Part shown: positions 36,037 through 45,510 of the stretch, piece by piece
How the letters are laid out: each line of letters opens with the position of its first letter
Position numbering within the stretch: the stretch's first letter is position 1
Assembly: GCA_018401275.1 (NCBI GenBank)
Contig: JAGYKW010000001.1
Span: forward strand, 372,001-436,000
Reading direction: 5' to 3'
Length of the DNA stretch: 64,000 nt
Source: Nitriliruptoraceae bacterium
Lineage (GTDB): Bacteria; Actinomycetota; Nitriliruptoria; Nitriliruptorales; Nitriliruptoraceae
The notes under the pieces: generated by a model
Database searches by the model: none
The model's input: the letters and a program-made list of their open reading frames with translations, nothing else
What the model was told of the DNA's origin: nothing
Program-made: the position numbers and the translations under genes

Positions 36037-36945
36037 ATGGCTGCAGGCAGCGACGGGACGACCACGACGACCGGCAGCGTCCGGGTCAAGCGTGGTCTGG
36101 CCGACATGCTCAAGGGCGGCGTCATCATGGACGTCATCGACCCCGAGCAGGCGCGCATCGCCGAGGAGGCCGGTGCCGTCGCGGTGATGGCCCTCGAGCG
36201 CGTCCCGGCTGACATCCGTCGCGACGGTGGCGTCGCGCGCATGAGCGACCCCGACATGATCGACTCGATCATCGCGTCGGTGTCCATCCCGGTGATGGCG
36301 AAGGCCCGCATCGGCCACTTCGTCGAGGCGCAGGTCCTGCAGAGCCTCGGTGTCGATTACATCGACGAGTCGGAGGTGCTCACGCCCGCCGACGAGGCGA
36401 ACCACATCGACAAGCAGCCCTTCACCGTCCCCTTCGTGTGCGGTGCGACCAACCTCGGTGAGGCGCTGCGGCGTATCTCCGAGGGTGCTGCGATGATCCG
36501 CTCGAAGGGTGAAGCGGGGACGGGCAACGTGGTCGAGGCGACCCGACACATGCGCGCGATCACCTCCGGCATCCGGCGGCTCACGCAGCTCGACGCTTCC
36601 GAGCTGCACACCGCAGCCAAGGAGCTCGCTGCGCCGTACGACCTCGTCGCCGAGGTCGCCGAGCTCGGTCGCCTCCCCGTCGTCCTGTTCACCGCGGGTG
36701 GTATCGCCACACCGGCGGACGCCGCCATGATGATGCACCTCGGCGCGGACGGCGTGTTCGTCGGCTCCGGCATCTTCAAGTCGGGCGACCCGGTGAAGCG
36801 CGGCCGCGCGATCGTCGAGGCCACCACGCACTTCGCGGACCCTGAGGTCATCGCTCGCGTGTCGCGCAGCCTCGGTGAGGCGATGGTCGGCATCGAGATC
36901 AGCACGATCCCGCCGGAGCAGCGCTACGCCGGCCGAGGCTGGTGA
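36037..36945 (+). CDS. pdxS: Pyridoxal 5'-phosphate synthase, lyase subunit
   Basis: 302 residues. A (βα)8-barrel that builds PLP from ribose-5-phosphate, glyceraldehyde-3-phosphate and ammonia. Landmarks: [16 protein letters not shown], the aspartate of VMDVID-type strand β1, the Schiff-base lysine in [13 protein letters not shown] (first lysine of the pair characteristic of PdxS), [16 protein letters not shown], and [27 protein letters not shown] given in parts. The ATG at 36037 has GGAGG eight bases upstream. The stop overlaps the pdxT GTG (GTGA), so synthase and glutaminase subunits are made together for the 24-mer complex. Confidence 0.98.
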   Translation: MAAGSDGTTTTTGSVRVKRGLADMLKGGVIMDVIDPEQARIAEEAGAVAVMALERVPADIRRDGGVARMSDPDMIDSIIASVSIPVMAKARIGHFVEAQVLQSLGVDYIDESEVLTPADEANHIDKQPFTVPFVCGATNLGEALRRISEGAAMIRSKGEAGTGNVVEATRHMRAITSGIRRLTQLDASELHTAAKELAAPYDLVAEVAELGRLPVVLFTAGGIATPADAAMMMHLGADGVFVGSGIFKSGDPVKRGRAIVEATTHFADPEVIARVSRSLGEAMVGIEISTIPPEQRYAGRGW

Positions 36946-37616
36946 CGCGCCTCCCCGGGGAGCGCCTCGACCGGCGCCGTGGGGCGGAACGCACCGACCT
37001 CGCTGACGCCATCGCACCCGACGCCCTCCCGGTCGGTGTGCTCGCACTGCAGGGTGACGTGCTCGAGCACGCTCGTGCGCTCGCGGCCGTGGGCCTCCGG
37101 CCCGTCGCCGTGCGGACCCCGGACCAGCTCGCAGCGGTCCATGGTCTCGTGCTGCCGGGCGGGGAGTCGACCGCGATCGCCCGTGCCCTCGAGCGCTCGG
37201 GCCTGTCCGGACCGCTCACGGCACGGATCGCGGACGGCCTGCCCGTGCTCGGCACGTGCGCCGGACTGATCCTGCTGTCCGACGAGCTGACGGGCGATGA
37301 CGAGCGACTCGCGCGACCACGCGGCCTCGCGGTCCGCACGGAGCGCAACGCGTACGGGTCGCAGACCGCATCGTTCGACGTGCGCTTCGCCGTCAGCGGC
37401 ATCGCGGGCGGACCGATGGAGGCGTCGTTCATCCGCGCACCACGCATCGACGCCGTGCTCGACCCGTCGGTCGAGGTGCTGGCCACCGTCGACGGTCACG
37501 CGGTCGCGGTCCGGCAGGGCTCGATCATCGCGATGTCCTTCCATCCCGAGGTCGCAGGGGATCACCGGCTGCACGCGCTGCTCGCCGACGACATCCGTCG
37601 CAGGGCCGGTCGGTAG
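36942..37616 (+). CDS. pdxT: Pyridoxal 5'-phosphate synthase, glutaminase subunit
   Basis: 224 residues. Class-I glutamine amidotransferase that feeds ammonia to PdxS. The triad is visible: Cys in LGTCAGLIL, His and Glu in FHPEVAG; the oxyanion GGES block is at LPGGESTAI. The GTG at 36942 overlaps the pdxS stop and adds a ~29-residue, Arg/Asp-rich N-terminal extension ahead of the usual [10 protein letters not shown] opening. No better start lies closer to that strand, so the extension seems real. The TAG stop (37614–37616) is also the first half of the yebC −10. Confidence 0.95.
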   Translation: MTRLPGERLDRRRGAERTDLADAIAPDALPVGVLALQGDVLEHARALAAVGLRPVAVRTPDQLAAVHGLVLPGGESTAIARALERSGLSGPLTARIADGLPVLGTCAGLILLSDELTGDDERLARPRGLAVRTERNAYGSQTASFDVRFAVSGIAGGPMEASFIRAPRIDAVLDPSVEVLATVDGHAVAVRQGSIIAMSFHPEVAGDHRLHALLADDIRRRAGR

Positions 37617-37619
37617 CAT
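37614..37619 (+). promoter_or_regulatory. −10 element for yebC, built on the pdxT stop codon
   Basis: TAGCAT, whose TAG is the pdxT terminator codon. Predicted start near 37626, with a 52-base leader ending in GGAGG before the ATG. Confidence 0.45.
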
Positions 37620-37677
37620 CCCGGCACCCCGGACGGCATCCGCCGCGGGTGCAGCGCGGTGACGTGGAGGGATCCCG

Positions 37678-38433
37678 ATGGCGGGCCACAGCAAGTGGGC
37701 CAACATCAAGCATCGCAAGGCCGCGCAGGACAAGAAGCGTGGTCGCAACTTCGCGAAGCTGATCCGTGCCATCGAGTCCTCGGCCCGTGAGGCAGGCTCG
37801 TCGGATCCGTCGGGGTCACCGTCGCTCGCGCTCGCCGTGCAGAAGGCGCGCGACGCCGACGTGCCCAAGGACAACATCGAGCGGGCCTGCCGGCGCGGTG
37901 CCGGTGAGGACGACGGTGGTGCGCGCTACGAGGCTGCGACCTACGAGGGCTACGCGCCCGGTGGTGTCGCGGTGCTCGTCGAGGTCCTCACCGACAACCG
38001 CAACCGCGCGGCCTCGGACGTGCGCAGCCTGTTCACCAGGGCCGGAGGCAGTCTCGCCGAGCCGGGCTCGGTCTCCTTCCTGTTCGGCCGACGCGGTCAG
38101 GTCCTGCTCGATGGCGCGCTGGACGAGGAAGTGGTCCTCGCGGCGGGTATCGAGGCCGGTCTCGAGGACCTCGAGTCGAGCGAGGACGGCACGGTCGCCT
38201 GGTGCACCCCCTCGGCGGTCCCGGCCCTGCGCGCCGCGTTCGAGGCGCAGGGGCTGCCCGTGAGCGGCGCGGGCTCGACGATGGTCGCGAACGTCACGGT
38301 GCGCATCGACGATGCGGTGGAGGCCGGTCGTGTGCTGCGGTTGCTCGACGCGCTCGAGGACAACGACGACGTCCAGGAGGTCCACGCGAACCTCGACGTG
38401 GACGAGTCGATCCTCGACCAGGTCGAGCTCTGA
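37678..38433 (+). CDS. yebC: YebC/PmpR/TACO1-family protein
   Basis: 251 residues, full length. The opening MAGHSKWANIKHRKAAQDKKR and the three-domain layout are those of the YebC family. In bacteria these proteins are named transcriptional regulators, and recent work on the family points to a role in relieving ribosome stalling at proline-rich or other difficult stretches. The gene precedes ruvC in most bacteria, as here, though a separate promoter (38520–38525) lies between them. GGAGG is seven bases upstream of the ATG. Confidence 0.97.
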   Translation: MAGHSKWANIKHRKAAQDKKRGRNFAKLIRAIESSAREAGSSDPSGSPSLALAVQKARDADVPKDNIERACRRGAGEDDGGARYEAATYEGYAPGGVAVLVEVLTDNRNRAASDVRSLFTRAGGSLAEPGSVSFLFGRRGQVLLDGALDEEVVLAAGIEAGLEDLESSEDGTVAWCTPSAVPALRAAFEAQGLPVSGAGSTMVANVTVRIDDAVEAGRVLRLLDALEDNDDVQEVHANLDVDESILDQVEL

Positions 38434-38519
38434 CCGATCGCTGGCAGCCCGATCGCTGGCGGCCCGGTTGGCGGTCCCCACACCCGTCCGGACGTCCATG
38501 GCGGAGCGGGCCGCGCTGC

Positions 38520-38525
38520 TAGCGT
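38520..38525 (+). promoter_or_regulatory. −10 element for ruvCAB
   Basis: TAGCGT, predicted start near 38532, 23 bases before the ruvC GTG and just upstream of its GGAGAG. No LexA-type operator is seen. Confidence 0.45.
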
Positions 38526-38554
38526 GGCGAACACCTGTTCGGACGGAGAGTCGG

Positions 38555-39186
38555 GTGGAGCGTTCGCGACCGGTCGTGCTCGGTGTCGACCCCGGCCTGA
38601 CCCGCTGCGGCGTCGGCGCGGTGCGTGGGCCCGCGGAGCGCCCTGAGCTGGTGCTCGCGCGCTGCATCACCACCCCAGCGAGCTGGCCGCTCGAGCAGCG
38701 CCTGCTGCAGCTCTCCATCGAGCTGCGCGAGATCATCGCCGAGGTCGCTCCGGTCGGGGTCGCGGTCGAGCGTGTGCTGTTCAGCGGCAACGTGCGCACC
38801 GCCATGCCGACCGGTCAGGCGGCGGGGGTCGCACTCCTGGTCGCCGCGGAGCACGGGCTGCCCGTCGTCGCCTACAGCCCCAACGAGGTCAAGCAGACCG
38901 TCACGGGGGACGGTCGTGCGGACAAGCAGGCCGTCGCGCGGCTCGTCGCCGCACAGCTCGGGCTCTCCGAGCCGCCACGTCCGGTCGACATCACCGATGC
39001 GCTGGCGGTCGCCATCACCCATCTCGCCTACAGCCGGGGCCCCGTCGCCTCCGTGGTCGCGACCCCTGCGCGCGCCGCGTTCGAGGCTGCGGCCGCCGAG
39101 TCGTCGCGCATCGGACGTGGCGGCTGGGAGGCCGTCGTCGCCGCCCGGCGCATCGGCGGGGACCGCGTCGCGGGGACGCGGCGTGA
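38555..39186 (+). CDS. ruvC: Holliday-junction resolvase RuvC, probable frameshift near the 3' end
   Basis: The GTG at 38555 follows GGAGAG. The resolvase core is intact in this frame: first acidic residue in LGVDPGLTRCG, second in VAVERVLFSGN, and the final pair in VDITDALAVAITH. After the core the frame has no stop and runs on to 39643 across most of ruvA, giving 362 residues where ~170–210 are normal. One extra G in the GGGG run at 39172–39175 would give VAGDAA-stop at 39186, overlapping the ruvA GTG as GTGA, the spacing used throughout this operon. I therefore end the gene at 39186 and take the run-on as an error or fresh mutation. RuvC cuts Holliday junctions with RuvAB. Confidence 0.88.
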
Positions 39187-39785
39187 TCGCGCTGCTGCGC
39201 GGCAAGGTCGTCGAACGCAGCGAGGGTTGTGTCGTCGTGGACGTGCAGGGTGTCGGCTACCAGGTGCACGTGCCCGGTGGCACGGCCGTCCCGGTCCCGG
39301 GACGCGAGGTGACGCTGCACACGTCGCTGCAGGTCCGCGAGGACTCGATGACGCTGTACGGCTTCACCGGGCGCGACGCCCTGCGGCTGTTCGAGCTGCT
39401 GCTGACCTCGGCGGGCGTGGGTCCACGCATCGCGCTGGCGGCGCTGACCGCACTGCCGACCGCTGCCCTCGAGGTGGCACTCGCCGAGGGCGACGTGGCG
39501 GTGCTCACCACGGTCCCCGGTATCGGCCGCAAGGTCGCCGAGCGGCTCGTGCTGGAGCTGCGCGACCGTGTGGGTGTGCTGCTCGCCACGCCCGTGGGCA
39601 GTGCGGCCACCACGGACGACGGCGTGCTCGCGACGGTGCGTGAGGCGCTGGCCGGCTTCGGTTTCACCCCGCTCGAGATCCGTGGTGCACTGGTGGGAAT
39701 GGAGGCCGTGGAGGGCGAGGACAGCGGCGCACTGCTGCGGCGCGCCCTGCGTGAGCTGGGTCGTGGCAGCGAGGTCGGCGCATGA
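39183..39785 (+). CDS. ruvA: Holliday-junction branch-migration protein RuvA
   Basis: 200 residues from the GTG at 39183, which opens [11 protein letters not shown]. Three domains: the OB-fold junction-binding domain (1–~65), the tandem helix-hairpin-helix domain (~70–140, with [14 protein letters not shown] and [13 protein letters not shown]), and the RuvB-contacting C-terminal helices (~155–200). It forms the tetramer that holds the four-way junction square-planar. ruvB follows with an ATGA overlap. Confidence 0.97.
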   Translation: MIALLRGKVVERSEGCVVVDVQGVGYQVHVPGGTAVPVPGREVTLHTSLQVREDSMTLYGFTGRDALRLFELLLTSAGVGPRIALAALTALPTAALEVALAEGDVAVLTTVPGIGRKVAERLVLELRDRVGVLLATPVGSAATTDDGVLATVREALAGFGFTPLEIRGALVGMEAVEGEDSGALLRRALRELGRGSEVGA

Positions 39786-40834
39786 GCGCGGACCGGCTGG
39801 TCGGACCGGACCCGGCGGAGGACGAGTCCAGCGTCGAGGTCACGCTGCGTCCGCAGCGCCTAGGGGACTTCGTCGGGCAGGAGCGCATCCGGCGTCAGCT
39901 CGAGCTGGTGCTCGGTGGCGCGCGCCGCCGCGGCCAGCCCGCCGACCACGTGCTGCTGTCAGGACCGCCAGGCCTCGGGAAGACGACGCTCGCAGCGATC
40001 GTCGCCAGCGAGCTCGACGCCCGCTTCCGTGCCACGTCCGGACCGGCGATCGAACGCCCCGGGGACCTCGCCGCGATCCTCAGTGGCCTCGAGCCGGGTG
40101 ACGTGCTGTTCATCGATGAGGTGCACCGCCTGCCGCGCACCGTCGAGGAGGTCCTCTATCCGGCGATGGAGGACTTCCAGCTCGACGTCGTCGTCGGGAA
40201 GGGGCCCGGTGCACGCTCCATCCGGCTCGAGCTGCCGCGCTTCACCCTCGTGGGTGCGACGACGCGCGCCGGGCTCGTCGCCGCGCCGCTGCGTGACCGC
40301 TTCGGGTTCACCGCGCAGCTCGAGCACTACGCCGCCGACGAGCTCGGCACGATCGTGCGCCGCAGCGCGGGGATCCTGGGGATCACGCTGGACGAGGCGG
40401 CCGCTGATGAGATCGCCGGGCGATCGCGCGGCACGCCACGCATCGCGAACCGGCTCCTCCGGCGGGTGCGCGACTTCGCCGAGGTCGAGGCCGAGGGGCG
40501 CATCGACCGGGACGTCGCACGCGACGCGCTCACCGTGTTCGAGGTCGACGACCTCGGGCTCGATCGGCTCGACCGGCGCCTGCTGGAGGCCGTCATCGAC
40601 GGCTTCGACGGGGGACCGGTCGGGGTCGGGACGCTCGCCACCGTGCTGAGCGAGGAGGCGTCGACGATCGAGGACGCCGTCGAACCGTTCCTCCTCCGCA
40701 GCGGACTGCTCCAGCGGACCCCACGTGGACGCACCGTCACCGCGGCCGCCTACCGTCACCTCGGCCGTGCCGTACCACCACGTGACGGTGCGCCTCCCGG
40801 GCTGTTCGACGATCCGAGCGTTCCCGAAGGCTGA
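39782..40834 (+). CDS. ruvB: Holliday-junction branch-migration ATPase RuvB
   Basis: 350 residues. AAA+ motor: the N-terminal [15 protein letters not shown], Walker [12 protein letters not shown] near residue 62, Walker B FIDEVHRL near 112, sensor [10 protein letters not shown] and the arginine-finger region APLRDRFGF, followed by the winged-helix domain. It pumps DNA through the RuvA–junction complex. ATG overlaps the ruvA stop. The last operon gene; yajC has its own −10 51 bases downstream. Confidence 0.98.
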   Translation: MSADRLVGPDPAEDESSVEVTLRPQRLGDFVGQERIRRQLELVLGGARRRGQPADHVLLSGPPGLGKTTLAAIVASELDARFRATSGPAIERPGDLAAILSGLEPGDVLFIDEVHRLPRTVEEVLYPAMEDFQLDVVVGKGPGARSIRLELPRFTLVGATTRAGLVAAPLRDRFGFTAQLEHYAADELGTIVRRSAGILGITLDEAAADEIAGRSRGTPRIANRLLRRVRDFAEVEAEGRIDRDVARDALTVFEVDDLGLDRLDRRLLEAVIDGFDGGPVGVGTLATVLSEEASTIEDAVEPFLLRSGLLQRTPRGRTVTAAAYRHLGRAVPPRDGAPPGLFDDPSVPEG

Positions 40835-40884
40835 CATCCCCCCAGGGGTGACATGAGGACCGCGTCCTCCTCCTGTGGCAGCGG

Positions 40885-40890
40885 TAGGCT
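40885..40890 (+). promoter_or_regulatory. −10 element for the yajC–secDF operon
   Basis: TAGGCT, predicted start near 40897, giving a ~154-base leader before yajC. The leader contains no open reading frame or structure I recognise. Confidence 0.45.
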
Positions 40891-41050
40891 CCCCACCGCC
40901 TGACGGCGCTGGTACGCGCCCTGACGGTGTCCGACCGCCCGGCAGTGCTGCACGTCGCAGCGCGGGCTCCAGCGGGACGACGGGCACCGCAGCGAACGGC
41001 ATCGACCCCCCGCATCCGAGGCGGGACCGACATGGACCAGAGGATCGATC

Positions 41051-41443
41051 GTGGATGTCACCCTGCCGGCCGACACCGTGCTGCTCGCGCAGGCGGCCTC
41101 CGAGGGCCTGGGTGGGCTCGTGCTGCCCCTCGTGTTCCTCGCCCTCCTGTACGTGCTGCTGATCAGGCCGCAGTCGAAGCGTCGGCGTGAGCTCACGCGT
41201 CTCGTGGCGTCGCTGCGCGAGGGCGACCTCGTGGTCACGCTCGGCGGGATCCACGGTGAGATCGTCGACATCGCGGACGGCACCGTCGACCTGGCCGTCA
41301 GCGAGGACGCCGACGGGCGCCCGGACGCCATCATCCGGTTCGAGCGCTCCAGCATCGTGCGGGTGCTCGAGAAGTCCGGGACGGCCCTCGACCCCGGTGA
41401 TGACCCCGACGACGGGTCCGACGACGGGTCGGACACCGCCTGA
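41051..41443 (+). CDS. yajC: Preprotein translocase subunit YajC
   Basis: 130 residues. A single membrane helix (residues ~20–42, LVLPLVFLALLYVLLI) leads into RPQSKRRRE and the short cytosolic β-domain (GDLVVTLGGIHGEIVDI), the standard YajC layout. YajC joins SecDF to assist SecYEG export. The GTG at 41051 has AGAGGA upstream. The acidic C-terminal tail (DDPDDGSDDGSD) is low complexity. Its stop overlaps the start of an HD-domain gene (TGATG). Confidence 0.93.
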   Translation: MDVTLPADTVLLAQAASEGLGGLVLPLVFLALLYVLLIRPQSKRRRELTRLVASLREGDLVVTLGGIHGEIVDIADGTVDLAVSEDADGRPDAIIRFERSSIVRVLEKSGTALDPGDDPDDGSDDGSDTA

Positions 41444-42291
41444 TGTCGGACGAGCCGCGCACGCCTGATCCCGACCCGCCGGTCGGTCCCGAGGGGGCCT
41501 CCGCGATCGCGGCCGGACCGCTCGGCGACGAGCAGGCCGAGCAGTCGCTGCTGCGCGGGATCGACGCGAAGGCGGCGGTCGCCGAGGCGCAACGGCTCGG
41601 GACGATCACGCGTCAGGCGACGGGCTCGGATCCGGACATCCTCACCAAGCTCCAGCAGGACGAGGTCGTGTCCGCGTTCATCCAGCTCTCCGACCAGTTC
41701 ATCGGGGCGATGGGCTTCACCGAGCACGGGTTCCGTCACGCGAACCTCGTCGGACGCATCGCGCACAACGTGCTGCGCCATCTGGGCGCCGATCCACAGC
41801 TGTGCGAGCTGGCCGCCGTGTCGGGCTACCTGCATGACGTCGGCAACGTCGTCGCCCGCACCAACCACGGACTCTCGTCGGCCTGGATCGCCTTCGACGC
41901 GCTGCGGCGCCTCGAGGTCGACCCGTACCGCATCGGGCTCGTGCTGTCCGCGGTCGGCAACCACGAGGAGCAGCACGGCTCGGTCATCGGACCGGTCGGC
42001 GCTGCCGTCATCCTCGCGGACAAGGCCGACGTGCACCGCTCGCGCGTGCGCCGCGGCGCTGATCCCGAGCTCGACATCCACGACCGGGTGAACGGTGCCG
42101 TGACCCACTCGTTCCTACGTGTCGATGCCGAGGCGGCGACGATCACGCTCGAGCTCGAGCTCGACACCGAGCGTTCGACCGTGCTCGAGTACTTCGAGAT
42201 CTTCCTCGATCGCATGATCATGTGCCGCCGGGCGGCTCGTACGCTCGGGTGCTCGTTCCGCATCACCGCCAACGGGGTCCCGCTCGGATGA
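41443..42291 (+). CDS. HD-domain phosphohydrolase-like protein in the sec operon
   Basis: 282 residues. After a ~50-residue Pro/Glu-rich N-terminus comes an HD fold (~85–200) with a full metal-ligand set: GFRHANLV, YLHDVGNVVARTNHG, GNHEEQHG and ADKADVHR. HD proteins of this type hydrolyse nucleotides, cyclic dinucleotides or (p)ppGpp; I cannot assign the substrate. The C-terminal third is β-rich and ends with a cysteine-containing segment. It is coupled to yajC (TGATG) and lies 67 bases ahead of secD, a position normally empty in the Actinobacterial yajC–secD–secF order, so a membrane or export-linked signalling job is possible but unproven. Confidence 0.82.
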   Translation: MSDEPRTPDPDPPVGPEGASAIAAGPLGDEQAEQSLLRGIDAKAAVAEAQRLGTITRQATGSDPDILTKLQQDEVVSAFIQLSDQFIGAMGFTEHGFRHANLVGRIAHNVLRHLGADPQLCELAAVSGYLHDVGNVVARTNHGLSSAWIAFDALRRLEVDPYRIGLVLSAVGNHEEQHGSVIGPVGAAVILADKADVHRSRVRRGADPELDIHDRVNGAVTHSFLRVDAEAATITLELELDTERSTVLEYFEIFLDRMIMCRRAARTLGCSFRITANGVPLG

Positions 42292-42358
42292 CCGTCACCC
42301 GATCCGCCCGCCGCCCCAGTCCCGGTCGCACGCGACCGTCCAGCACCGGAGTCCGCCC

Positions 42359-43831
42359 GTGAAGCGCCGTCCGCTCGTCGTCAGCCTCATCGCGTCCCTC
42401 CTCCTCGTGGTCGCCGCGGGCTCGGTGCTGCTCGCCGGCCTTCGTCCCGTGCTCGGGCTCGACCTCCAGGGCGGCATCAGCGCCGTCTACCAGCCCGTCC
42501 TGCCGGAGGGCACCGCGATCCCCGATGACTTCGAGGACATCCTCGACGAGACGATCGAGATCATCCGATCGCGTATCGACGCGCTGGGTGTCGCCGAACC
42601 CGACATCTCCCGCAGTGGCACCGACGTCATCGTCCAGCTGCCGGGTGTGACCGACGCGGAGCGCCTGCGCGAGCTGATCGGCCGGACCGCGCAGCTGCGC
42701 TTCCGGCCGGTGATCGAGACCTTCCAGCCGGGCACGGAGGCCTACGTCGAGACGGGCGTGGACTGCGATGTGCCGGTGGGGGACCGCGTGGAGCTCGGCG
42801 CGGATGAGGCCGGCTTCCTGTGCGGCCCGACGACGACGTTCGGGGAGGGCGAGCTCGCGCTGACGCTGCCGGCGACGATCTATCTCGTCGGTCCGGCGGC
42901 CCTGTCGGGCGAGTCGATCGAGGACGCGTTCCCCGTCGAGCAGTCGGGCGGCTTCACCACGTCGGTCGCCTTCGACGCCGCCGGGAACGCAGCGTTCGCC
43001 GCGATCACGTCGGAGCTCGCCTGCGAGCGTGACCTCGGTCGTCCGGGTCTGCTCGCGATCGTGCTCGATGGCATCGTCGAGTCCGCGCCGTCCATGAACC
43101 CCGACGTGCGCTGTGGGGTCGGGCTGACCGACGGCGCGGTCATCACCTCCGGTGCCGGCGATCGGGAGGCGCAGCAGATCGCAGCGACCGACCTCGCGCT
43201 CGTGCTGCGCACCGGCTCGCTGCCGATCAGCCTCGAACCGTCGACGTTCGAGGAGGTCTCCGCCACGCTGGGCGACGCGTCGCTGCGTGCCGGCCTCCTG
43301 GCGGGCGGCATCGGACTCCTGCTCGTCGGGATCTGGCTGCTCATCTTCTACCGCTGGCTCGGAGCGGTCGCGCTCGCCGCCCTCGGCGTGTTCGGGGTCG
43401 TGATCGTCGGACTCGTCGCGGTGCTCGGGTCCGTCGGTTTCGCCCTCACGCTCGCCGGTGTCGCCGGCATCATCGTGTCGCTGGGGATCACCGCGGACTC
43501 GTCCATCCTGTTCATCGAGCGCATGCGCGACGAGCTGGCGCTGGGCAAGACGGTGCGCAGTGCGACCGTGAAGGCCTACGCGTCGGCGTTCCGCACCAAC
43601 CTCGCGGGCAACACGGTCACCTTCGCCGCCGCAGTGATCCTGTACGCGCTCGCGGTCGGGCCGGTGCGTGGGTTCGCGCTCATGCTCGGCATCTCCACCG
43701 TGCTCGACCTGCTCATCCTCGCCGGGTTCACCCGGCCCGTCGTGATGCTGCTCGTCGCGTCCGGCTTCCTCGACCGGAGTCGGCTCGGCGTTCCCGAACG
43801 GTCCCGTACCGACCAGGAGGTGGCGGCATGA
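42359..43831 (+). CDS. secD: Protein-export membrane protein SecD
   Basis: 490 residues. N-terminal membrane helix (8–28), the RND-type LGLDLQGGI motif, a large periplasmic-side head domain (~40–300) and five C-terminal helices (~310–480), including the SLGITADSSILFIERMRDEL block of D4-D5. SecDF uses the proton gradient to pull proteins out on the far side of the membrane. The GTG at 42359 opens with MKRRPLVV; no strong ribosome site is visible. The stop overlaps secF (ATGA). Confidence 0.97.
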   Translation: MKRRPLVVSLIASLLLVVAAGSVLLAGLRPVLGLDLQGGISAVYQPVLPEGTAIPDDFEDILDETIEIIRSRIDALGVAEPDISRSGTDVIVQLPGVTDAERLRELIGRTAQLRFRPVIETFQPGTEAYVETGVDCDVPVGDRVELGADEAGFLCGPTTTFGEGELALTLPATIYLVGPAALSGESIEDAFPVEQSGGFTTSVAFDAAGNAAFAAITSELACERDLGRPGLLAIVLDGIVESAPSMNPDVRCGVGLTDGAVITSGAGDREAQQIAATDLALVLRTGSLPISLEPSTFEEVSATLGDASLRAGLLAGGIGLLLVGIWLLIFYRWLGAVALAALGVFGVVIVGLVAVLGSVGFALTLAGVAGIIVSLGITADSSILFIERMRDELALGKTVRSATVKAYASAFRTNLAGNTVTFAAAVILYALAVGPVRGFALMLGISTVLDLLILAGFTRPVVMLLVASGFLDRSRLGVPERSRTDQEVAA

Positions 43832-44880
43832 GACGCACCCCGAAGCTCCGCATCGTCCCCAACGCCCGGCGCTGGGGCGTCGTCTCCGGCCTCCTGATCG
43901 TGCTCGCCGTCGGGTCCCTGTTCGGCCGTGGGCTCGAGCTCAGCCTCGACTTCGTCGGTGGCAGCTCCTTCCGTGTCGAGGGCATCGGCGCTGACGTGAC
44001 GCCCGATCTGCTGCGGACCACGGTCGAGGGCGTCGGCGTGTCCGAAGCGGTCGCGCAGGTCAGTGGCAGCGGGTCCGAGCGCGCCGCAGTGGTCCGCACC
44101 GAGTCGCTCGTGCCGGACGGTGAGATGGCACGGGCCGTGCGTGCGGCGCTCATCGGCGTGACCGGTGTGGCCGATGTCCAGGAGACCTTCGTCGGGCCGA
44201 CCTGGGGCGAGCGCATCACGACCCAGTCGCTGCGCGCACTCATCGTGTTCCTGCTGGTCGTGACGCTCTACATCTCGGTGCGCCTGGATCGCAAGATGGC
44301 GGTCGTGGCGCTCGCGGCGATGGCGCACGACGTGCTGATCACGATCGGGATCTACGCGCTCGTCGGGTTCAGCGTGTCACCCGCGACGGTCATCGCGATC
44401 CTGACGATCCTGGGCTACTCCCTCTACGACACCGTCGTCATCTTCGACCGCGTCAAGGACAACGCGCACACCATGGGGGAGCCGGGGCGGCGCACGATCC
44501 TCGAGCTCGTGAACGTCTCGCTCAACGAGGTCGTCTACCGCTCGATCAACACGACGATCAGCTCGATCCTCCCCGTCGGTGCGCTGCTGTTCATCGGTGG
44601 GCAGGTGCTCGGAGCGACCACGCTGCAGGATCTCGCGCTCGCGCTCTTCATCGGCCTGATCGCCGGCGCCTACTCGTCGCTGTTCGTCGCCGGACCGCTC
44701 TACGCCTACTGGAAGGCGCGCGAGCCCGCCGAGCAGCGTCGGATCGCGAAGGTCGCCGCGCGCGCCGAGGGCGCGTCCGAGGAGGACCTCGCCGCGATCG
44801 ACGTGTCGTACGCGGGACGAGCACCGATCACGACCGACTACGTCCGCGGCGGAGGCCGCCGTGGACGCCGACGCCGCTGA
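43828..44880 (+). CDS. secF: Protein-export membrane protein SecF
   Basis: 350 residues, six membrane helices. Landmarks: LSLDFVGGSSFRVEG at the head-domain start, ILGYSLYDTVVIFDRVKDN (the conserved SecF helix-4/5 loop), and the R-rich C-terminal tail GGRRGRRRR. Partner of SecD; the ATG overlaps its stop. Apt follows after 52 bases. Confidence 0.97.
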   Translation: MRRTPKLRIVPNARRWGVVSGLLIVLAVGSLFGRGLELSLDFVGGSSFRVEGIGADVTPDLLRTTVEGVGVSEAVAQVSGSGSERAAVVRTESLVPDGEMARAVRAALIGVTGVADVQETFVGPTWGERITTQSLRALIVFLLVVTLYISVRLDRKMAVVALAAMAHDVLITIGIYALVGFSVSPATVIAILTILGYSLYDTVVIFDRVKDNAHTMGEPGRRTILELVNVSLNEVVYRSINTTISSILPVGALLFIGGQVLGATTLQDLALALFIGLIAGAYSSLFVAGPLYAYWKAREPAEQRRIAKVAARAEGASEEDLAAIDVSYAGRAPITTDYVRGGGRRGRRRR

Positions 44881-44932
44881 GCACGGAACGCGGCGACGCC
44901 ATCATGGCGTCTCGCCCGGGGAGGACGGACCG

Positions 44933-45463
44933 TTGACCACCATCGACCGTGCACTGCTCGAGTCGCGCATCCGCGACGTGCCGGACTTCCCCAAGCCCGG
45001 CATCGTGTTCAAGGACGTGACACCACTGCTCGCCGACCCGGCAGCCTTCGCGCACGCGATCGAGGCCATGTCCGAGGCCTTCTGCGACGAGGGCATCGAC
45101 AAGGTCGTCGGCATCGAGGCGCGCGGCTTCATCCTGGCCGCGCCCGTCGCGCTGGCCTGCGGTGCCGGCTTCGTGCCCGCCCGCAAGGCCGGGAAGCTGC
45201 CGGCTGCCCGGCGTGGCGTGTCCTACGAGCTCGAGTACGGCAGCGAGACCATCGAGCTGCACGACGACGCGTTCTCCCCGGGCGATCGCGTCCTGATCGT
45301 CGACGACGTGCTGGCGACGGGTGGGACGGCGGCCGCGACCGTGGAGCTCGTCGAGACGCTCGGCGGCGAGGTCGTCGGGCTCGCCTTCCTCATCGAGCTC
45401 GGGTTCCTCGACGGCGCGGCCCGGCTGTCCGGACGTCGCCACCTGTCCCTGCTGACGTTCTGA
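44933..45463 (+). CDS. apt: Adenine phosphoribosyltransferase
   Basis: 176 residues from the TTG at 44933, chosen because GGAGGA lies eight bases upstream and the opening (TTIDRALLESRIRDVPDFPKPGI) is the normal Apt N-terminus. An in-frame ATG at 44861, inside secF, would add 24 unlikely residues. Salvage enzyme: adenine + PRPP → AMP. The PRPP-binding loop is VLIVDDVLATGGTA near residue 120, and GIEARGFILAAPVA carries the purine pocket. The order secF–apt–relA is conserved in Actinobacteria. relA has its own −10 downstream. Confidence 0.95.
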   Translation: MTTIDRALLESRIRDVPDFPKPGIVFKDVTPLLADPAAFAHAIEAMSEAFCDEGIDKVVGIEARGFILAAPVALACGAGFVPARKAGKLPAARRGVSYELEYGSETIELHDDAFSPGDRVLIVDDVLATGGTAAATVELVETLGGEVVGLAFLIELGFLDGAARLSGRRHLSLLTF

Positions 45464-45510
45464 GCCTTCGTGGCCCTGCATCGCTGAGCCGGTCCGCTCA
45501 GGCGCATCGG

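Noticed and set aside
38312-39643. RuvC frame read through to 39643 as a 362-residue fusion
   Set aside because: The C-terminal ~150 residues are the +1 reading of ruvA, with R/G/A-rich shadow composition. A shifted G-run gives a normal stop at 39186.
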